64,000 nt of DNA from Leptospira perdikensis (GTDB lineage: Bacteria; Spirochaetota; Leptospiria; Leptospirales; Leptospiraceae): contig NZ_RQGA01000011.1 of the NCBI RefSeq assembly GCF_004769575.1, forward strand, positions 124,001 through 188,000, read 5' to 3'. Each line of letters begins with the position of its first letter. The first letter of the stretch is position 1. The notes under the pieces are model-generated. The model was not told where the DNA came from. It did not search any database and worked only from the letters and a program-made list of their open reading frames with translations. Below are positions 33,316 through 42,365 of the stretch, piece after piece. The position numbers were made by a program, and so were the translations under genes.

Positions 33316-33771
33316 ATGGAAATGGAACTGTCCCTAGAACAATACGAAACCCTGCTCAAGTTAGTGTATATGGGAGATTGGGTCATTTCCACCTTGCAAG
33401 CCAAAGACAGGTCCGAAGATGAACCTGACACGGATTCTCGGTTTGCCGATGTGGTACGTCATGTTTTCTCACAAGCAGAACATGCAGGCCTTGGAAACAT
33501 TGTCCAAATCGACCAGAACAATGGTGAGCCCTATTTAACCCGAGAATTCGAGGAAGAAAGCGGTCTTGTTGATATTCTGGAAGACTACGAAGACGAAGTA
33601 TTCTGGCAAGCTCTCATCGAAAGACTGGCCCACAGAGATTTCCTTCGCCACTACGGGGAAACTGCCATCTCCCAAATGGCAATCGAAGAACGAATCGAAA
33701 AAGAAACTCCCTTTCATGACAAATGGGCCCAAGAGTTTCATGAAAACGGTCTTGAAAATTTAAAAATCTAA
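33316..33771 (+). CDS. conserved acidic protein of unknown function
   Basis: A 151-residue soluble, acidic, mostly helical protein with the N-terminal stretch L-E-Q-Y-E-T-L-L-K-L-V-Y and an F-E-E-E-S-G-L-V-D-I-L-E-D-Y-E-D-E-V segment, then a basic-acidic C-terminal helix. No membrane or signal segment and no recognised motif. The ATG at 33316 or the one at 33322 may be used; neither has a good ribosome site. It stands alone between the FlaA-like gene and a convergent gene. Confidence 0.65.
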   Translation: MEMELSLEQYETLLKLVYMGDWVISTLQAKDRSEDEPDTDSRFADVVRHVFSQAEHAGLGNIVQIDQNNGEPYLTREFEEESGLVDILEDYEDEVFWQALIERLAHRDFLRHYGETAISQMAIEERIEKETPFHDKWAQEFHENGLENLKI

Positions 33772-33828
33772 CTGAAATTTTATTTCACCATAGCAGCTAA
33801 CGTTCATTAGAGGAAAAATCATTCTCTC

Positions 33829-35373
33829 TTAGTTTCCGATATTCTTCTGTGGTTGGTTTAACTTAGGCCAAAGTAATTTATCTTCTCTTTCCTTTTTTTT
33901 GTTCATTGTTTCACTAAGCCTAGTTCGTAAGATAAATTCGATTTGGTCTTTTGAAATATTTGGTAACTGATTCGCGTCCGATACATTCCCCAGATCTCTA
34001 AGTAACAACTGAATGGATTCGTAAGCCTTTTCATTTAAAAAATCTCCATTGGTTGGAAGATTAGGAATTCGGTTCCAAGTTTGAATTGCTTCGGATAAAA
34101 GTTTGGAATCTTTACGAGCCGTCCCTGCTTCCCAAAGAACTCTTCCTTTGTCGAAATAACCATCTTTGATACGATACCCTTTTGGCGTTTTTGAAATCAA
34201 AGTGTCAATGATATCTATTCTTTTTTTAGAATACGCTTCCTCTACATCTTTTACTGAAAATAGTTTTTTATCTTGTAATAACTTTTTATATTTCTGTTCT
34301 ACTCTTCGTAACGTTTCATACCGCAACGTTTCTTTTTGTTCCGGTGTTGCCAGTTTCAAATATTCTTTTGCGTGAAAATATTGTTCGAGTGCTCGTGTTT
34401 GGATTTCGTAAATATTTTCTATGGTAAAAAGAATCTCGGTTCCGGTATTGGTTCCTAAGTTTGCAGAAAGAGCTGCCATCATTTGTCTAAGGAAATCTTC
34501 CTTATTTAGATTTTCTTGAAAGTAATCAATAGCAAAATAACTCGGATCCCCACTAAAAGGATAGGCCAACCTTTGTAAATTCTCATAATACAAATCCCTA
34601 ACAAAAAAACTAAGATCTCCTTTGTCTGGATCATAACCCATAAACCGGGAAATAAACTCATCTAATTGTTTTTCTTTTTTCTGTTTGAGTGTTTTATCTA
34701 AGTATTTATTTCGATCCTCTTTAGGCATAGAAAGTGGAGACTTTGGCTCCGCCTCTCCCTCTTTAGAGACACGCATAGTAATCGGCGGAGAGGATTCATC
34801 TCCCTTCCGGAACTCTTCTATAATACGATTTCTTTCTTTATGAACAAATAAATTGTCCTCTGCCGTTTCTATATCCACCCGAAAAGGATCACGAATTCCT
34901 TTTACTGTAGGGAGAACATCTTTAACAATGATATCCTCATAATCACGATTACGTTTGATGTAAGAATCCGCAACTCCCGAATTTTCATTGATCTGATCGT
35001 ATTCGTTTTTAAATTGTTTGCGTAAGGTAGATGTACCTTCCAGATCCTTTACTAATTCTTCCCATTGGCTTCCCTTATATTTTCCCTTAGAGAACCCTCC
35101 GCCATCACCGTCACCTTCTTCTCCATCACCTGGATCTTCAGTGGTTTCTGCATTTCCAAATTCACCACCGGACTTACCAAAATTCATTTGAAATGCGACT
35201 TCTGCCTCCTCTTCCTGGGAATAAATCCAAGGAGGGCCACAGAGAGTTTTTTGATAAGGGGAATCCGAAGAATTAAACGAATATATAATCAGTGTTATGT
35301 GAGACACAACAGAAAAATAAAATGCGAAATAAAATCTATTTTCGAATAGAAATTTAAGAATTCCTTTTCGCAT
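33829..35373 (-). CDS. large anchored protein with Gly/Asp-rich linker, unknown function
   Basis: A 514-residue protein with one membrane segment at about 12-32 (Y-F-A-F-Y-F-S-V-V-S-H-I-T-L-I-I-Y) resembling TonB-type N-terminal anchors, a low-complexity G-D-G-E-E-G-D-G-D-G-G-G linker near residue 85, then a long charged, mainly helical region to the end that may include TPR-like pairs (G-R-V-L-W-E-A-G-T near 430). The anchor plus flexible linker layout suits a periplasmic spacer or scaffold. Not recognised. It overlaps the lnt 3' end by 20 bases, so expression is likely linked to lnt. Confidence 0.65.
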   Translation of the reverse strand: MRKGILKFLFENRFYFAFYFSVVSHITLIIYSFNSSDSPYQKTLCGPPWIYSQEEEAEVAFQMNFGKSGGEFGNAETTEDPGDGEEGDGDGGGFSKGKYKGSQWEELVKDLEGTSTLRKQFKNEYDQINENSGVADSYIKRNRDYEDIIVKDVLPTVKGIRDPFRVDIETAEDNLFVHKERNRIIEEFRKGDESSPPITMRVSKEGEAEPKSPLSMPKEDRNKYLDKTLKQKKEKQLDEFISRFMGYDPDKGDLSFFVRDLYYENLQRLAYPFSGDPSYFAIDYFQENLNKEDFLRQMMAALSANLGTNTGTEILFTIENIYEIQTRALEQYFHAKEYLKLATPEQKETLRYETLRRVEQKYKKLLQDKKLFSVKDVEEAYSKKRIDIIDTLISKTPKGYRIKDGYFDKGRVLWEAGTARKDSKLLSEAIQTWNRIPNLPTNGDFLNEKAYESIQLLLRDLGNVSDANQLPNISKDQIEFILRTRLSETMNKKKEREDKLLWPKLNQPQKNIGN

Positions 35374-37117
35374 AAAAGAAAAACACTAATCCAACAATTC
35401 CCATAAACAAATAGGAAAGTAGATTTCCATACAATCTATAAAAAGTCATTTCACCCGGAATCACTTGTACTTTTTTTCGGATCACAGCAGTGGTTTCAAT
35501 AGGGGTAAAATCGTTGTCAATATTCCGTCCCAAATGATCCGTAAATACCGACGTGCCGGAGTTAGTCGAACGAACAATCCACTTACGGAACTCAATAGCG
35601 CGAAGTCGTCCCAAAGTATGATGTTGGTAAGTTTCCACTGAGTTCCCATACCATTTATCATTGGTCACGTTAACAATAAAATCAGGATCTCCTTGAAACT
35701 TTCTTACAAATTCGGATATGATCACTTCATAACAAATCAAAGGTAAAAAACTACCGATTTGTTTTTCTTCCACCTTGTCTTTCGAATAGTATTCACGGAC
35801 ACTTGCCGGTCCCATCGTCATTGTATCTTCAAAATGGAGAGCTTTTGATTGAGAAGAATCGTTCTTGCGAGATTCATAATATGGAATTAAATCGAGATTA
35901 GTTCCGGGTGCAAATTGTCCGGTTTGACCAGACAAAGCATACATCCATTCAAATGGCATATATTCCCCAAAGATCAGCAAAAAAACCTTTTGATAACTAT
36001 TCCTTCTTTCTCCATTTGGATTCATAAGCACAGACGAATTATACATCCGAACATCTCGTCTAGAAATTCTCCCTGGAAGTGCCGTTGGAACCAAATCGGC
36101 ATCCAATTCATTATAAAAAACATTGGTGCCATGACGAAGACTAAGGATGGCCATTAGAGATTCAAACTGGTGCCAATAGATACGACTATATCTTGTTACT
36201 TCGGTATCATGAGTGGTAAAAAAAGGAACTCCTGATTCGGGTAAAACTACAAGATCCACAGGATTCCCTGTCAGTTCTCTTTCAGCCATAGTATCAATGC
36301 GAGTCATTAGATTTCGAATCTCTTCTGCAGGATTACGTCCGTCTCGAAATTCTAAAGGAGCATTGGGTTGTATCACCAAAACATCACGTTCCGCAACAGG
36401 TTTTACATTCGACCATTTATGAAATAAATAATATCCGTTCCCAAAAAACAAAATAATTACTAAACCAAGGCCGATACCACCGAATACAAATTGTTTTCGA
36501 AATCTTTTGTGTTTAGAAAGAAAGTGTGTAAACAATCGGAGAAAGGTTTTTGGCTTTCTAAGTGAAAATAGATAATAGGAAACAAAAAAAAGAAATGCAG
36601 ACAGTCCGTACGCACTCGTATACTCTGCGTTTTGTGCCAGAATATGATGTTCAGCAACAACGTTTCCGAAATACCAAGGGAATACTTGTGGTGTAAAAAA
36701 CTCGGCAAAAAGAATCGAAAACGAAGCAATGAGTGGGAAAAATCGCCCCACTCGTTTTGCTAAAAAAGAAAAAACCAAAAGATACACGGGGAATTTGAAA
36801 TTCAGAAGGATCGCCGAACCAACAAAAATGGGAACAGCTAAATACCAGTCAAAACCACCAAATACAGTGGTCATATGATAAACCCAATGAAAAGAAACTA
36901 AATAGAAAAGTATCGCAAAACCAAATCCGTGATAGATGAGTTTTCTCCATTCACCACGATTTTGTTTTTCGATGATAAAAAGCCCAAACGGAGCCAACCA
37001 AACAAAAAAAGGTAAATTAAGGGGAGCAAAAGAAAGGAAGGAAAATGCTGCAGTGAGCGAATACAAAAAAACGGATATGATACCTTTGCGCGAAATTAAA
37101 AAACGTAAGAGTTTCAT
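35354..37117 (-). CDS. lnt: apolipoprotein N-acyltransferase
   Basis: A 587-residue inner-membrane enzyme that adds the third acyl chain to lipoproteins. Several hydrophobic segments lie within the first 210 residues and one at the C terminus; between them is the nitrilase-like domain with the catalytic triad: Glu in L-P-E-S-G-V-P-F, Lys in Y-Q-K-V-F-L-L-I-F-G-E-Y and Cys in L-I-C-Y-E-V-I. The chain is longer than typical Lnt, mostly from the N-terminal membrane part and an inserted loop (F-E-D-T-M-T-M-G). Many lipoproteins in the window would depend on it. It is followed by the overlapping anchored protein gene. Confidence 0.92.
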   Translation of the reverse strand: MKLLRFLISRKGIISVFLYSLTAAFSFLSFAPLNLPFFVWLAPFGLFIIEKQNRGEWRKLIYHGFGFAILFYLVSFHWVYHMTTVFGGFDWYLAVPIFVGSAILLNFKFPVYLLVFSFLAKRVGRFFPLIASFSILFAEFFTPQVFPWYFGNVVAEHHILAQNAEYTSAYGLSAFLFFVSYYLFSLRKPKTFLRLFTHFLSKHKRFRKQFVFGGIGLGLVIILFFGNGYYLFHKWSNVKPVAERDVLVIQPNAPLEFRDGRNPAEEIRNLMTRIDTMAERELTGNPVDLVVLPESGVPFFTTHDTEVTRYSRIYWHQFESLMAILSLRHGTNVFYNELDADLVPTALPGRISRRDVRMYNSSVLMNPNGERRNSYQKVFLLIFGEYMPFEWMYALSGQTGQFAPGTNLDLIPYYESRKNDSSQSKALHFEDTMTMGPASVREYYSKDKVEEKQIGSFLPLICYEVIISEFVRKFQGDPDFIVNVTNDKWYGNSVETYQHHTLGRLRAIEFRKWIVRSTNSGTSVFTDHLGRNIDNDFTPIETTAVIRKKVQVIPGEMTFYRLYGNLLSYLFMGIVGLVFFFYAKRNS

Positions 37118-37141
37118 ACCCGTTAGACTACTAAAAGTGGA

Positions 37142-38179
37142 TTACGATTTGTTGTAGTTATTGTTACCGTTTTGCACTTTTGTGAAAATCATCTTTCCGG
37201 CAGCGGTTTGAATGATACTTGTCACAACCACTCGCACGTCTTTTCCCACTAAGTGGCCACCGTTTTCAATGACAACCATAGTTCCATCTTCTAAATAACC
37301 AATCCCTTGGTTTTCGTCCTTTCCTTCTTTAATGACGGAAATTTGGAATTCTTCTCCGGGAAGAACCACTGGTTTTAAGGCATTAGCAAGATTATTCAAA
37401 TTGAGAACTCGAACCCCTTGTAATTCAGCCACCTTGTTTAAGTTGAAGTCGTTGGTAACAACGGCTCCACCTGTATCACGTGCTAGTTTCACAAGTTTAG
37501 CATCCACTTCTCTTGTATCTGAATAATCAGTATAAGTGATTTTAACTTCGATAGAACCTTTTCTTTGGAGTTTGTTTAACATCTCAAGACCACGTCTTCC
37601 GCGAGCTCTTTTGATTGGGTCAGAAGAATCGGAAATGAGTTGGATCTCACGTAAAACAAAGTTTGGAAGGATGAGTGGACCATCCAAAAAATGCGTGTCA
37701 GCGATATCTAAAATACGGCCATCGATCACAACAGATGTATCCAGAATTTTATCGCGGATTTGGCTATTCGATGTTTCGAGTCCTGGAATTTGAAAACTAG
37801 AACCAGCTCCACCGGCCCCACCACCAAAAATCGCAAGACCAGGCTTTTTCGCGAAAGCAGTTCCTGTTTTGATTCCTGTTAGGAACAAAAGAACAGCAAC
37901 AAAGATAGCAATGGATTTATATCCGTAATCGTTAAGGAGACTCACAGGGAATGCCGCAATCGACAAACCAAGAAGTGCTCCAACACTGGCACAAAGTAAA
38001 ATATCAGCTTTGATTTCAGGGAATAATTTTCTCTCACCTAACACGAGGATTAGGGAATAAACGAGAATGATTCCAGCAAGTGTCCCCGCCAAAACGAGGT
38101 TTTGCGATTCCGAATATAAGAAGAAAAACGATACCGAAGAGACGATGATCGTCCCAAGGGCTGAAAGTAAGTGTTTCAT
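37142..38179 (-). CDS. PIN/TRAM-domain membrane protein, YacL type
   Basis: A 345-residue protein with four hydrophobic segments in the first 115 residues, a glycine-rich linker ([10 protein letters not shown]), a PIN nuclease-like domain starting [11 protein letters not shown] with further acidic sites (L-R-E-I-Q; V-V-T-N-D-F-N), and a C-terminal TRAM-like RNA-binding domain ([12 protein letters not shown]). This is the YacL/PRAT layout; YacL-type proteins are putative ribonucleases. It starts 39 bases after the CarD-type gene ends. Confidence 0.88.
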   Translation of the reverse strand: MKHLLSALGTIIVSSVSFFFLYSESQNLVLAGTLAGIILVYSLILVLGERKLFPEIKADILLCASVGALLGLSIAAFPVSLLNDYGYKSIAIFVAVLLFLTGIKTGTAFAKKPGLAIFGGGAGGAGSSFQIPGLETSNSQIRDKILDTSVVIDGRILDIADTHFLDGPLILPNFVLREIQLISDSSDPIKRARGRRGLEMLNKLQRKGSIEVKITYTDYSDTREVDAKLVKLARDTGGAVVTNDFNLNKVAELQGVRVLNLNNLANALKPVVLPGEEFQISVIKEGKDENQGIGYLEDGTMVVIENGGHLVGKDVRVVVTSIIQTAAGKMIFTKVQNGNNNYNKS

Positions 38180-38218
38180 AACTCAATCCTTATAAAAGAG
38201 TTGAGCAAAAACGGAAGT

Positions 38219-38800
38219 TTATTCTAAATCTAGATCATCATCCAATTCTTTTGGAGGTGGTGCTGGAGCCAATCCCTGAACCGAAGCCGCTAACACATCG
38301 GAGACGATGTTTCCTGCTTCTTCCTGGGGTACACCTTTACTAAGTGCAATTTCCATCTTTACTAAATTATAGGCGCTCTCATAGAGCTTTCTTTCCATAA
38401 TGGAAAGTTCTTTGCCATAGGCACGTCTGTAAAGATTACGGCAAACATCAGCCACCTCGAAAATGGAACCAGACTTGATCTTGTTCATATTGTTCTGGTA
38501 ACGGACTTTCCAGTCCTCTTCCGTGTCGACCTCATCCTTTTTTAGGAGAGTGAGAACTTTTTTGATCTCTTTTTTATCAATGATCGACCGGATACCCACA
38601 TCCATTGCGCGATCCACCGGGATAGAGACCTTCATTTTGGAACCTTGAATTTCCAAACTGTAACAGTCCTTTTTCTTTCCCAGAATCAGCTTTTTTGCAA
38701 CTTCTGTGACTTCACCTACTCCATGGATGGGGTATACAACATAGTCCCCAACCTTGAATTTAGGCTCTTTAGTTTTTTCGTTTAGTTTTTTTGTAGCCAA
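38219..38800 (-). CDS. carD: CarD/CdnL-family RNA polymerase-binding regulator
   Basis: A 193-residue transcription factor. The N-terminal RNA-polymerase-interacting domain starts [17 protein letters not shown], the family signature, and the helical C-terminal part ([14 protein letters not shown]) binds promoter DNA. CarD proteins stabilise open complexes, notably at rRNA promoters. The start is TTG at 38800, with the CarD domain beginning 16 residues later; no other start fits. A good promoter lies at 38837-38864. Confidence 0.9.
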   Translation of the reverse strand: MATKKLNEKTKEPKFKVGDYVVYPIHGVGEVTEVAKKLILGKKKDCYSLEIQGSKMKVSIPVDRAMDVGIRSIIDKKEIKKVLTLLKKDEVDTEEDWKVRYQNNMNKIKSGSIFEVADVCRNLYRRAYGKELSIMERKLYESAYNLVKMEIALSKGVPQEEAGNIVSDVLAASVQGLAPAPPPKELDDDLDLE

Positions 38801-38836
38801 GTAAGTATAATAACTTCCGTAAATACTCTTGGCATC

Positions 38837-38864
38837 ACTATACCTGAAAATTGACGAATGTCAA
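38837..38864 (-). promoter_or_regulatory. sigma-70-type promoter of carD with overlapping palindrome
   Basis: On the minus strand TTGACA (38864-38859), a 16-base spacer and TATAGT (38842-38837) form a near-consensus promoter; transcription should start about 30 bases before the TTG codon. TTGACGAATGTCAA (38851-38864) is an inverted repeat covering the -35 box and is a candidate operator. Confidence 0.65.
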
Positions 38865-38883
38865 GGAAGTTGACAAAAATAGT

Positions 38884-39495
38884 TTAGAATCGAATGGTTT
38901 TTACCCCAGCGTCGGTAAGAGAAGGGAGTTTGGACTTAACCGCTTCTAAAGTTTCCTTAGCATCATCCAACCGATAGAAGTAACCTGCAAAGAGTTTCCC
39001 AGTGGAGGTACGAAAGATCCGGCCTCGTAAACTTGGATTTGTATCAATCAATTGTTTGCCGACTGCCACCGCTTCTTCCGGTGTGAAATCCCCAATTTGT
39101 ACCATATAGTTGATTTGGTCATTTTTGGGCGGAAACTTCAAGGTAGCCGGAAACGGGGATCCCGAAGCCGAATCGGATCCTTCTGCCCGACTTTCTTCTT
39201 GGTTCGGTGTTTCCTGAGCTGATTCTGTCAGTTTGGGCGCTGGCAATTTATGGGAACCTACATTCGAAAATGATGTTTCCGAGTTTTCTTTGAATTTGGT
39301 TTCCTTTTGTCCGAGTTGGATTCCCACAACCATTCCCGAAGTAAAAAGTAAAATCCCACCAATGAGAAGTATGAATGCCGACTTCGGTTTGGGAGAATTT
39401 CCCAAATATGATGGAGTTTGCGGAGAATAGGAAGGAACCTCGCCCTCAAAGGGTCGACCGGATCTAAGCTTTCTTGAATAGTCTATATTTTGCAT
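38884..39495 (-). CDS. SPOR-domain membrane protein
   Basis: A 203-residue protein: a cytoplasmic tail of about 38 residues, one membrane helix (A-F-I-L-L-I-G-G-I-L-L-F-T-S-G-M-V-V), a disordered Ser/Pro/Glu-rich periplasmic linker, and a C-terminal SPOR-like domain (Y-M-V-Q-I-G-D-F-T-P-E-E-A, then F-A-G-Y-F-Y-R-L-D-D-A-K-E). SPOR domains bind denuded peptidoglycan at the division septum. GGAAG lies 6 bases before its ATG. It is separated from carD by the carD promoter. Confidence 0.85.
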   Translation of the reverse strand: MQNIDYSRKLRSGRPFEGEVPSYSPQTPSYLGNSPKPKSAFILLIGGILLFTSGMVVGIQLGQKETKFKENSETSFSNVGSHKLPAPKLTESAQETPNQEESRAEGSDSASGSPFPATLKFPPKNDQINYMVQIGDFTPEEAVAVGKQLIDTNPSLRGRIFRTSTGKLFAGYFYRLDDAKETLEAVKSKLPSLTDAGVKTIRF

Positions 39496-39639
39496 GGGTC
39501 TTCCGGTATCTCTATTACTCTAATTGTCGGACACCGATTCCAAAAAATAGAATGATTTTTGATGAAATCGAAAGGACCTCCGTTTGTTAGATCGTAGTTG
39601 AAATCACTAGTCCTATTTCAAAAATGATATTAACAAATC

Positions 39640-40266
39640 GTGAATTGTCCTCTTTGTGAATCTGAATCGAATCCTTTTTTCACCAACAAATTTCGTTCGT
39701 ATCAAAGATGTAGGAAATGCCATTCCATTTTTATGGAACAAGAGTTTTTGCCTGGTAGGGACGAAGAGAAGTTGCGGTATATGGAACACAATAACGATGT
39801 CCATGACATTCGTTACCAAAATTTTTTAAGACCAATTGTTGAGAAAGTTGTATCCAATCAAAAACCAACCGACCAGGGACTGGACTTTGGAGCAGGACCC
39901 GAACCTATCGTTCAGTTTTTACTCGGCCAATTGGGTTATCCAATTAAATTATACGATCCCTTCTTTCACAATCACTTAGAGAATCTAAACCAAACTTATG
40001 ATTATATGATTCTTACAGAAGTTGTAGAACATTTCCATTTTCCGAAATTAGAATTCCAAAAATTAAACCAATTATTAAAACCAAATGGGATTTTATACAT
40101 TTTAACTCATCCCTATGACGACTCCATTGATTTCGAAAGTTGGTATTACAAAAACGACAAAACACATACTTTTTTTTATACAAAAAAATCTTTTGAATGG
40201 ATTTGTAATCAATTTGGATTCAAAAATTTCGAAATTGAAAATCGAATCATTATAATCAAAAAGTAG
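39640..40266 (+). CDS. SAM-dependent methyltransferase with N-terminal zinc ribbon
   Basis: A 208-residue protein with C-P-L-C and C-R-K-C pairs in the first 30 residues (zinc ribbon) and a class I methyltransferase core: motif I L-D-F-G-A-G-P-E-P, then D-Y-M-I-L-T-E-V-V-E-H-F and L-L-K-P-N-G-I-L-Y. The E-V-V-E-H motif is common in small-molecule methyltransferases of the UbiE/Coq5 type. The start is GTG at 39640 with no clear ribosome site. AT-rich codon use stands out from its neighbours. Substrate unknown; the gene faces the LamG pair. Confidence 0.78.
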   Translation: MNCPLCESESNPFFTNKFRSYQRCRKCHSIFMEQEFLPGRDEEKLRYMEHNNDVHDIRYQNFLRPIVEKVVSNQKPTDQGLDFGAGPEPIVQFLLGQLGYPIKLYDPFFHNHLENLNQTYDYMILTEVVEHFHFPKLEFQKLNQLLKPNGILYILTHPYDDSIDFESWYYKNDKTHTFFYTKKSFEWICNQFGFKNFEIENRIIIIKK

Positions 40267-40373
40267 TATGACTTTCTCATCATTAAAACGAGAAACAGAA
40301 TTCCTATTCTTAAAAAGATTTTAAAATTAGATTCAGATACAACTTAAACACAGCCAAAATAAACCAATGACAC

Positions 40374-41303
40374 CTAAGGAAGGCTCATTAAGGTAGAAAT
40401 ATCACCTGCACTCAGTTGGCGTCCTTGGAAAAACCAAATGTCATCCATCCTTCCAGTAAAAAAACGAGGGTTACTGTAACCATAACCGATGTTTAGTGGT
40501 GTTCCTGCCCACCATTGAAACGGTGCACTACCCGTAACACATCCAGTGACATACGGATCCCCCGTACCTGGGTCGAAGGAATTGATCGAATCAGAGGTAA
40601 CACCCACATTGACTCCGTTGACCCAAATGGTTCCCTGCTGCGTCGCTCCACTATGAACGTAAGTTATATGAGTCCATACGTTTGCGGATAAAACCGTTGA
40701 AGAAGTACCTACGGTAAGATTAGCATTATCCCAAAAGGAAAAAAAAGAAGAAAACTCGGCATGCCCTGTTGCATCCAATAAAAGTCTGGCCCCTGGATTA
40801 TAACCAATACCTTGCTGAAAACCCATAATTTGATTGTTCGTGGCATTGTGTGGAAAAATCCATAATGCAATGGCAAAGTCTTCGTTACAAAGAGGATTAA
40901 AATCACTTGCAAAAAATTGATCGGTTCCATTGAAAGAAGCTGTACCGTTTGGTAGATTGGAACGACTGAGAGAATACGAAGGACCAGAAGTAACAGGCCA
41001 AAATGAGCCAGGGGAATATCCATGATGGGCGTTTCCACTCAAATCATTGGTGTTCCCATCCAAAGGATACCATGCATAAAGACCGGAGATTAGTGTGGGT
41101 GGGATTTGGAAACCATTTGTAGAATTAAAACCGTTCAAACTACAACGTCCTTGTAAAAAACACTTTAAAATTTCGGTTTCGATAAATGCTCTGCTTTCGT
41201 AATCTCCCGTATTATTAAATGAGTTTAGCTGACAGTAAAATGATAAACTGAAGGCGAATGAAAAAAATAGAATCTGTCGAGGGATCCGTATGTATTTCTC
41301 CAT
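40374..41303 (-). CDS. LamG/concanavalin-like lipoprotein, copy 1
   Basis: A 309-residue exported protein with a signal peptide and a relaxed spirochaetal lipobox (L-S-F-Y-C, Cys at 24). From about residue 75 it has a LamG-type jellyroll: L-Y-A-W-Y-P-L-D-G-N, a T-A-S-F-N-G-T-D-Q strand, F-A-I-A-L-W-I-F, W-T-H-I-T-Y-V-H and D-D-I-W-F-F-Q-G-R near the end. These folds commonly bind sugars or matrix proteins. It is highly similar to the next gene along its full length. Surface exposure is inferred, not shown. Confidence 0.83.
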   Translation of the reverse strand: MEKYIRIPRQILFFSFAFSLSFYCQLNSFNNTGDYESRAFIETEILKCFLQGRCSLNGFNSTNGFQIPPTLISGLYAWYPLDGNTNDLSGNAHHGYSPGSFWPVTSGPSYSLSRSNLPNGTASFNGTDQFFASDFNPLCNEDFAIALWIFPHNATNNQIMGFQQGIGYNPGARLLLDATGHAEFSSFFSFWDNANLTVGTSSTVLSANVWTHITYVHSGATQQGTIWVNGVNVGVTSDSINSFDPGTGDPYVTGCVTGSAPFQWWAGTPLNIGYGYSNPRFFTGRMDDIWFFQGRQLSAGDISTLMSLP

Positions 41304-41305
41304 AA

Positions 41306-41361
41306 ATGCATAGGATATCCGAAAAAAAAAGTTGGTCGTCCGAAACTATATTTCAGGACAC
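41306..41361 (-). promoter_or_regulatory. conserved upstream element, LamG copy 1
   Basis: This block resembles 42271-42330 and contains GGATATCCGA, GTCGTCCGA and TATATTTCAGGACA. On the minus strand TGTCC is followed, 13 bases later, by GGACGAC, an imperfect inverted repeat that is a candidate operator. No firm promoter boxes were identified. Confidence 0.45.
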
Positions 41362-41365
41362 TTTT

Positions 41366-42268
41366 TTAGAAAGGAAGGCTCATTAAGGTCAAAATGTCCG
41401 CCGCACTCAGTTGACGTCCTTGGAAAAACCAAATGTCATCCATCTGCCCGGTAAAAAATAAACCAGTATACGCATAACCAATGTTCAGTGGTGTTCCTGA
41501 ATGCCATTGATTCGGAGAGACTCCCGTTGTACATCCTGCAAAAGAACCAAAGTTCGAAGTAAGACCGCCGTTCACTCCATTGATCCAAATATTTCCCTGC
41601 CGAGTGGCGCCATTGTGAACGTAAGTGATATGAGTCCATACGTTTGCGGACAGAACGGTTGAAAAGGCACCAGACAAACCATCTCCATTATAGCCATAAG
41701 CAACCCAATAGGCACTAAACTCTGCATTCCCCGATGCATTCAAAACCAATGAAATTCCGGGATTGGCACCTGGACTACTTTGGTATCCCATGATTCTGTT
41801 ATTTGAAACTACACTTGTGTAGATCCATAAGGCTATGGAAAAATCCTCATGACAAAGAGGAGTAAAGTTACTGGCAAATAATTGGTTGGTTCCGTTGAAA
41901 GTCGCAGCACCATTTGGTAGATTGGAACGACTGGGAGCATAAGAAGGGCCTGCGGTCACAGGCCAAATCCCACCTGGGTAGTATCCATGATGATGATTTC
42001 CACTCAAATCATTGATGTTCCCATCCAAAGGATACCATGCATAAAGACCAGTGGTCAGTGTGGATGGGATTTGGAAATCATTTGTAGAATTACTGCCTTT
42101 AGAGCCACAACGCTCTTCCAAAAAACACTTTAAAATTTCAGTTTCAGCGTATGATTTGCTTTCGTAATCTCCCCTATTATTGAATGAGTTTGGCTGACAA
42201 TCAAATGATAAACAGAAAACAAATATCAAAAATAGAATCTGAAGAGGGATTCGGATATGAATTGCCAT
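41366..42268 (-). CDS. LamG/concanavalin-like lipoprotein, copy 2
   Basis: A 300-residue paralogue of the preceding gene, sharing the same N-terminal block (I-R-I-P-x-Q-I-L-F, N-S-F-N-N) and the jellyroll motifs (L-Y-A-W-Y-P-L-D-G-N, A-L-W-I-Y, W-T-H-I-T-Y-V-H, D-D-I-W-F-F-Q-G-R). The middle loops differ, which is where ligand specificity would lie. The putative lipobox is L-S-F-D-C; Asp before the Cys is unusual, so lipidation is less certain. It lies nearest to, and divergent from, the membrane AraC-type regulator. Confidence 0.82.
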   Translation of the reverse strand: MAIHIRIPLQILFLIFVFCLSFDCQPNSFNNRGDYESKSYAETEILKCFLEERCGSKGSNSTNDFQIPSTLTTGLYAWYPLDGNINDLSGNHHHGYYPGGIWPVTAGPSYAPSRSNLPNGAATFNGTNQLFASNFTPLCHEDFSIALWIYTSVVSNNRIMGYQSSPGANPGISLVLNASGNAEFSAYWVAYGYNGDGLSGAFSTVLSANVWTHITYVHNGATRQGNIWINGVNGGLTSNFGSFAGCTTGVSPNQWHSGTPLNIGYAYTGLFFTGQMDDIWFFQGRQLSAADILTLMSLPF

Positions 42269-42270
42269 GA

Positions 42271-42330
42271 ATGTAAAGCATATCCGAAAAAAAGAACAAG
42301 TCGTCCGACCCTATATTTTGGGACATTTTT
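42271..42330 (-). promoter_or_regulatory. conserved upstream element, LamG copy 2
   Basis: This block mirrors 41306-41361: CATATCCGA, GTCGTCCGA and TATATTTTGGGACA. It sits in the 97-base gap divergent from the AraC-type regulator gene, so it could serve both genes. Confidence 0.45.
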
Positions 42331-42365
42331 AAACTTGCCCAATTGATCATTCATTCAGAAAAGTT

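Larger units (their letters stand above)
40374..42330 (-). repeat. tandem gene duplication with duplicated upstream DNA
   Basis: Two units, 40374-41361 and 41366-42330, lie head to tail. They share the LamG coding sequence plus about 50 bases of upstream DNA, including TATCCGAAAAA, GTCGTCCGA and an A/T core before GGACA. The divergence between copies, in point differences and small indels, suggests the duplication is not recent. Confidence 0.85.

Noticed and set aside
33277..33354. Short frame (13 codons) overlapping the start of the acidic protein
   Set aside because: ATG is not preceded by a ribosome site and the product is too short to evaluate; probably chance.
40267..40373. Hairpin TTTCTC/GAGAAA after the methyltransferase as a terminator
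   Set aside because: Only six base pairs with an 11-base loop and no T-run; too weak to call.
41304..41365. LamG copy 1 as a decayed pseudogene
   Set aside because: Both copies have intact frames, signal peptides and all jellyroll motifs, and both keep the upstream element.
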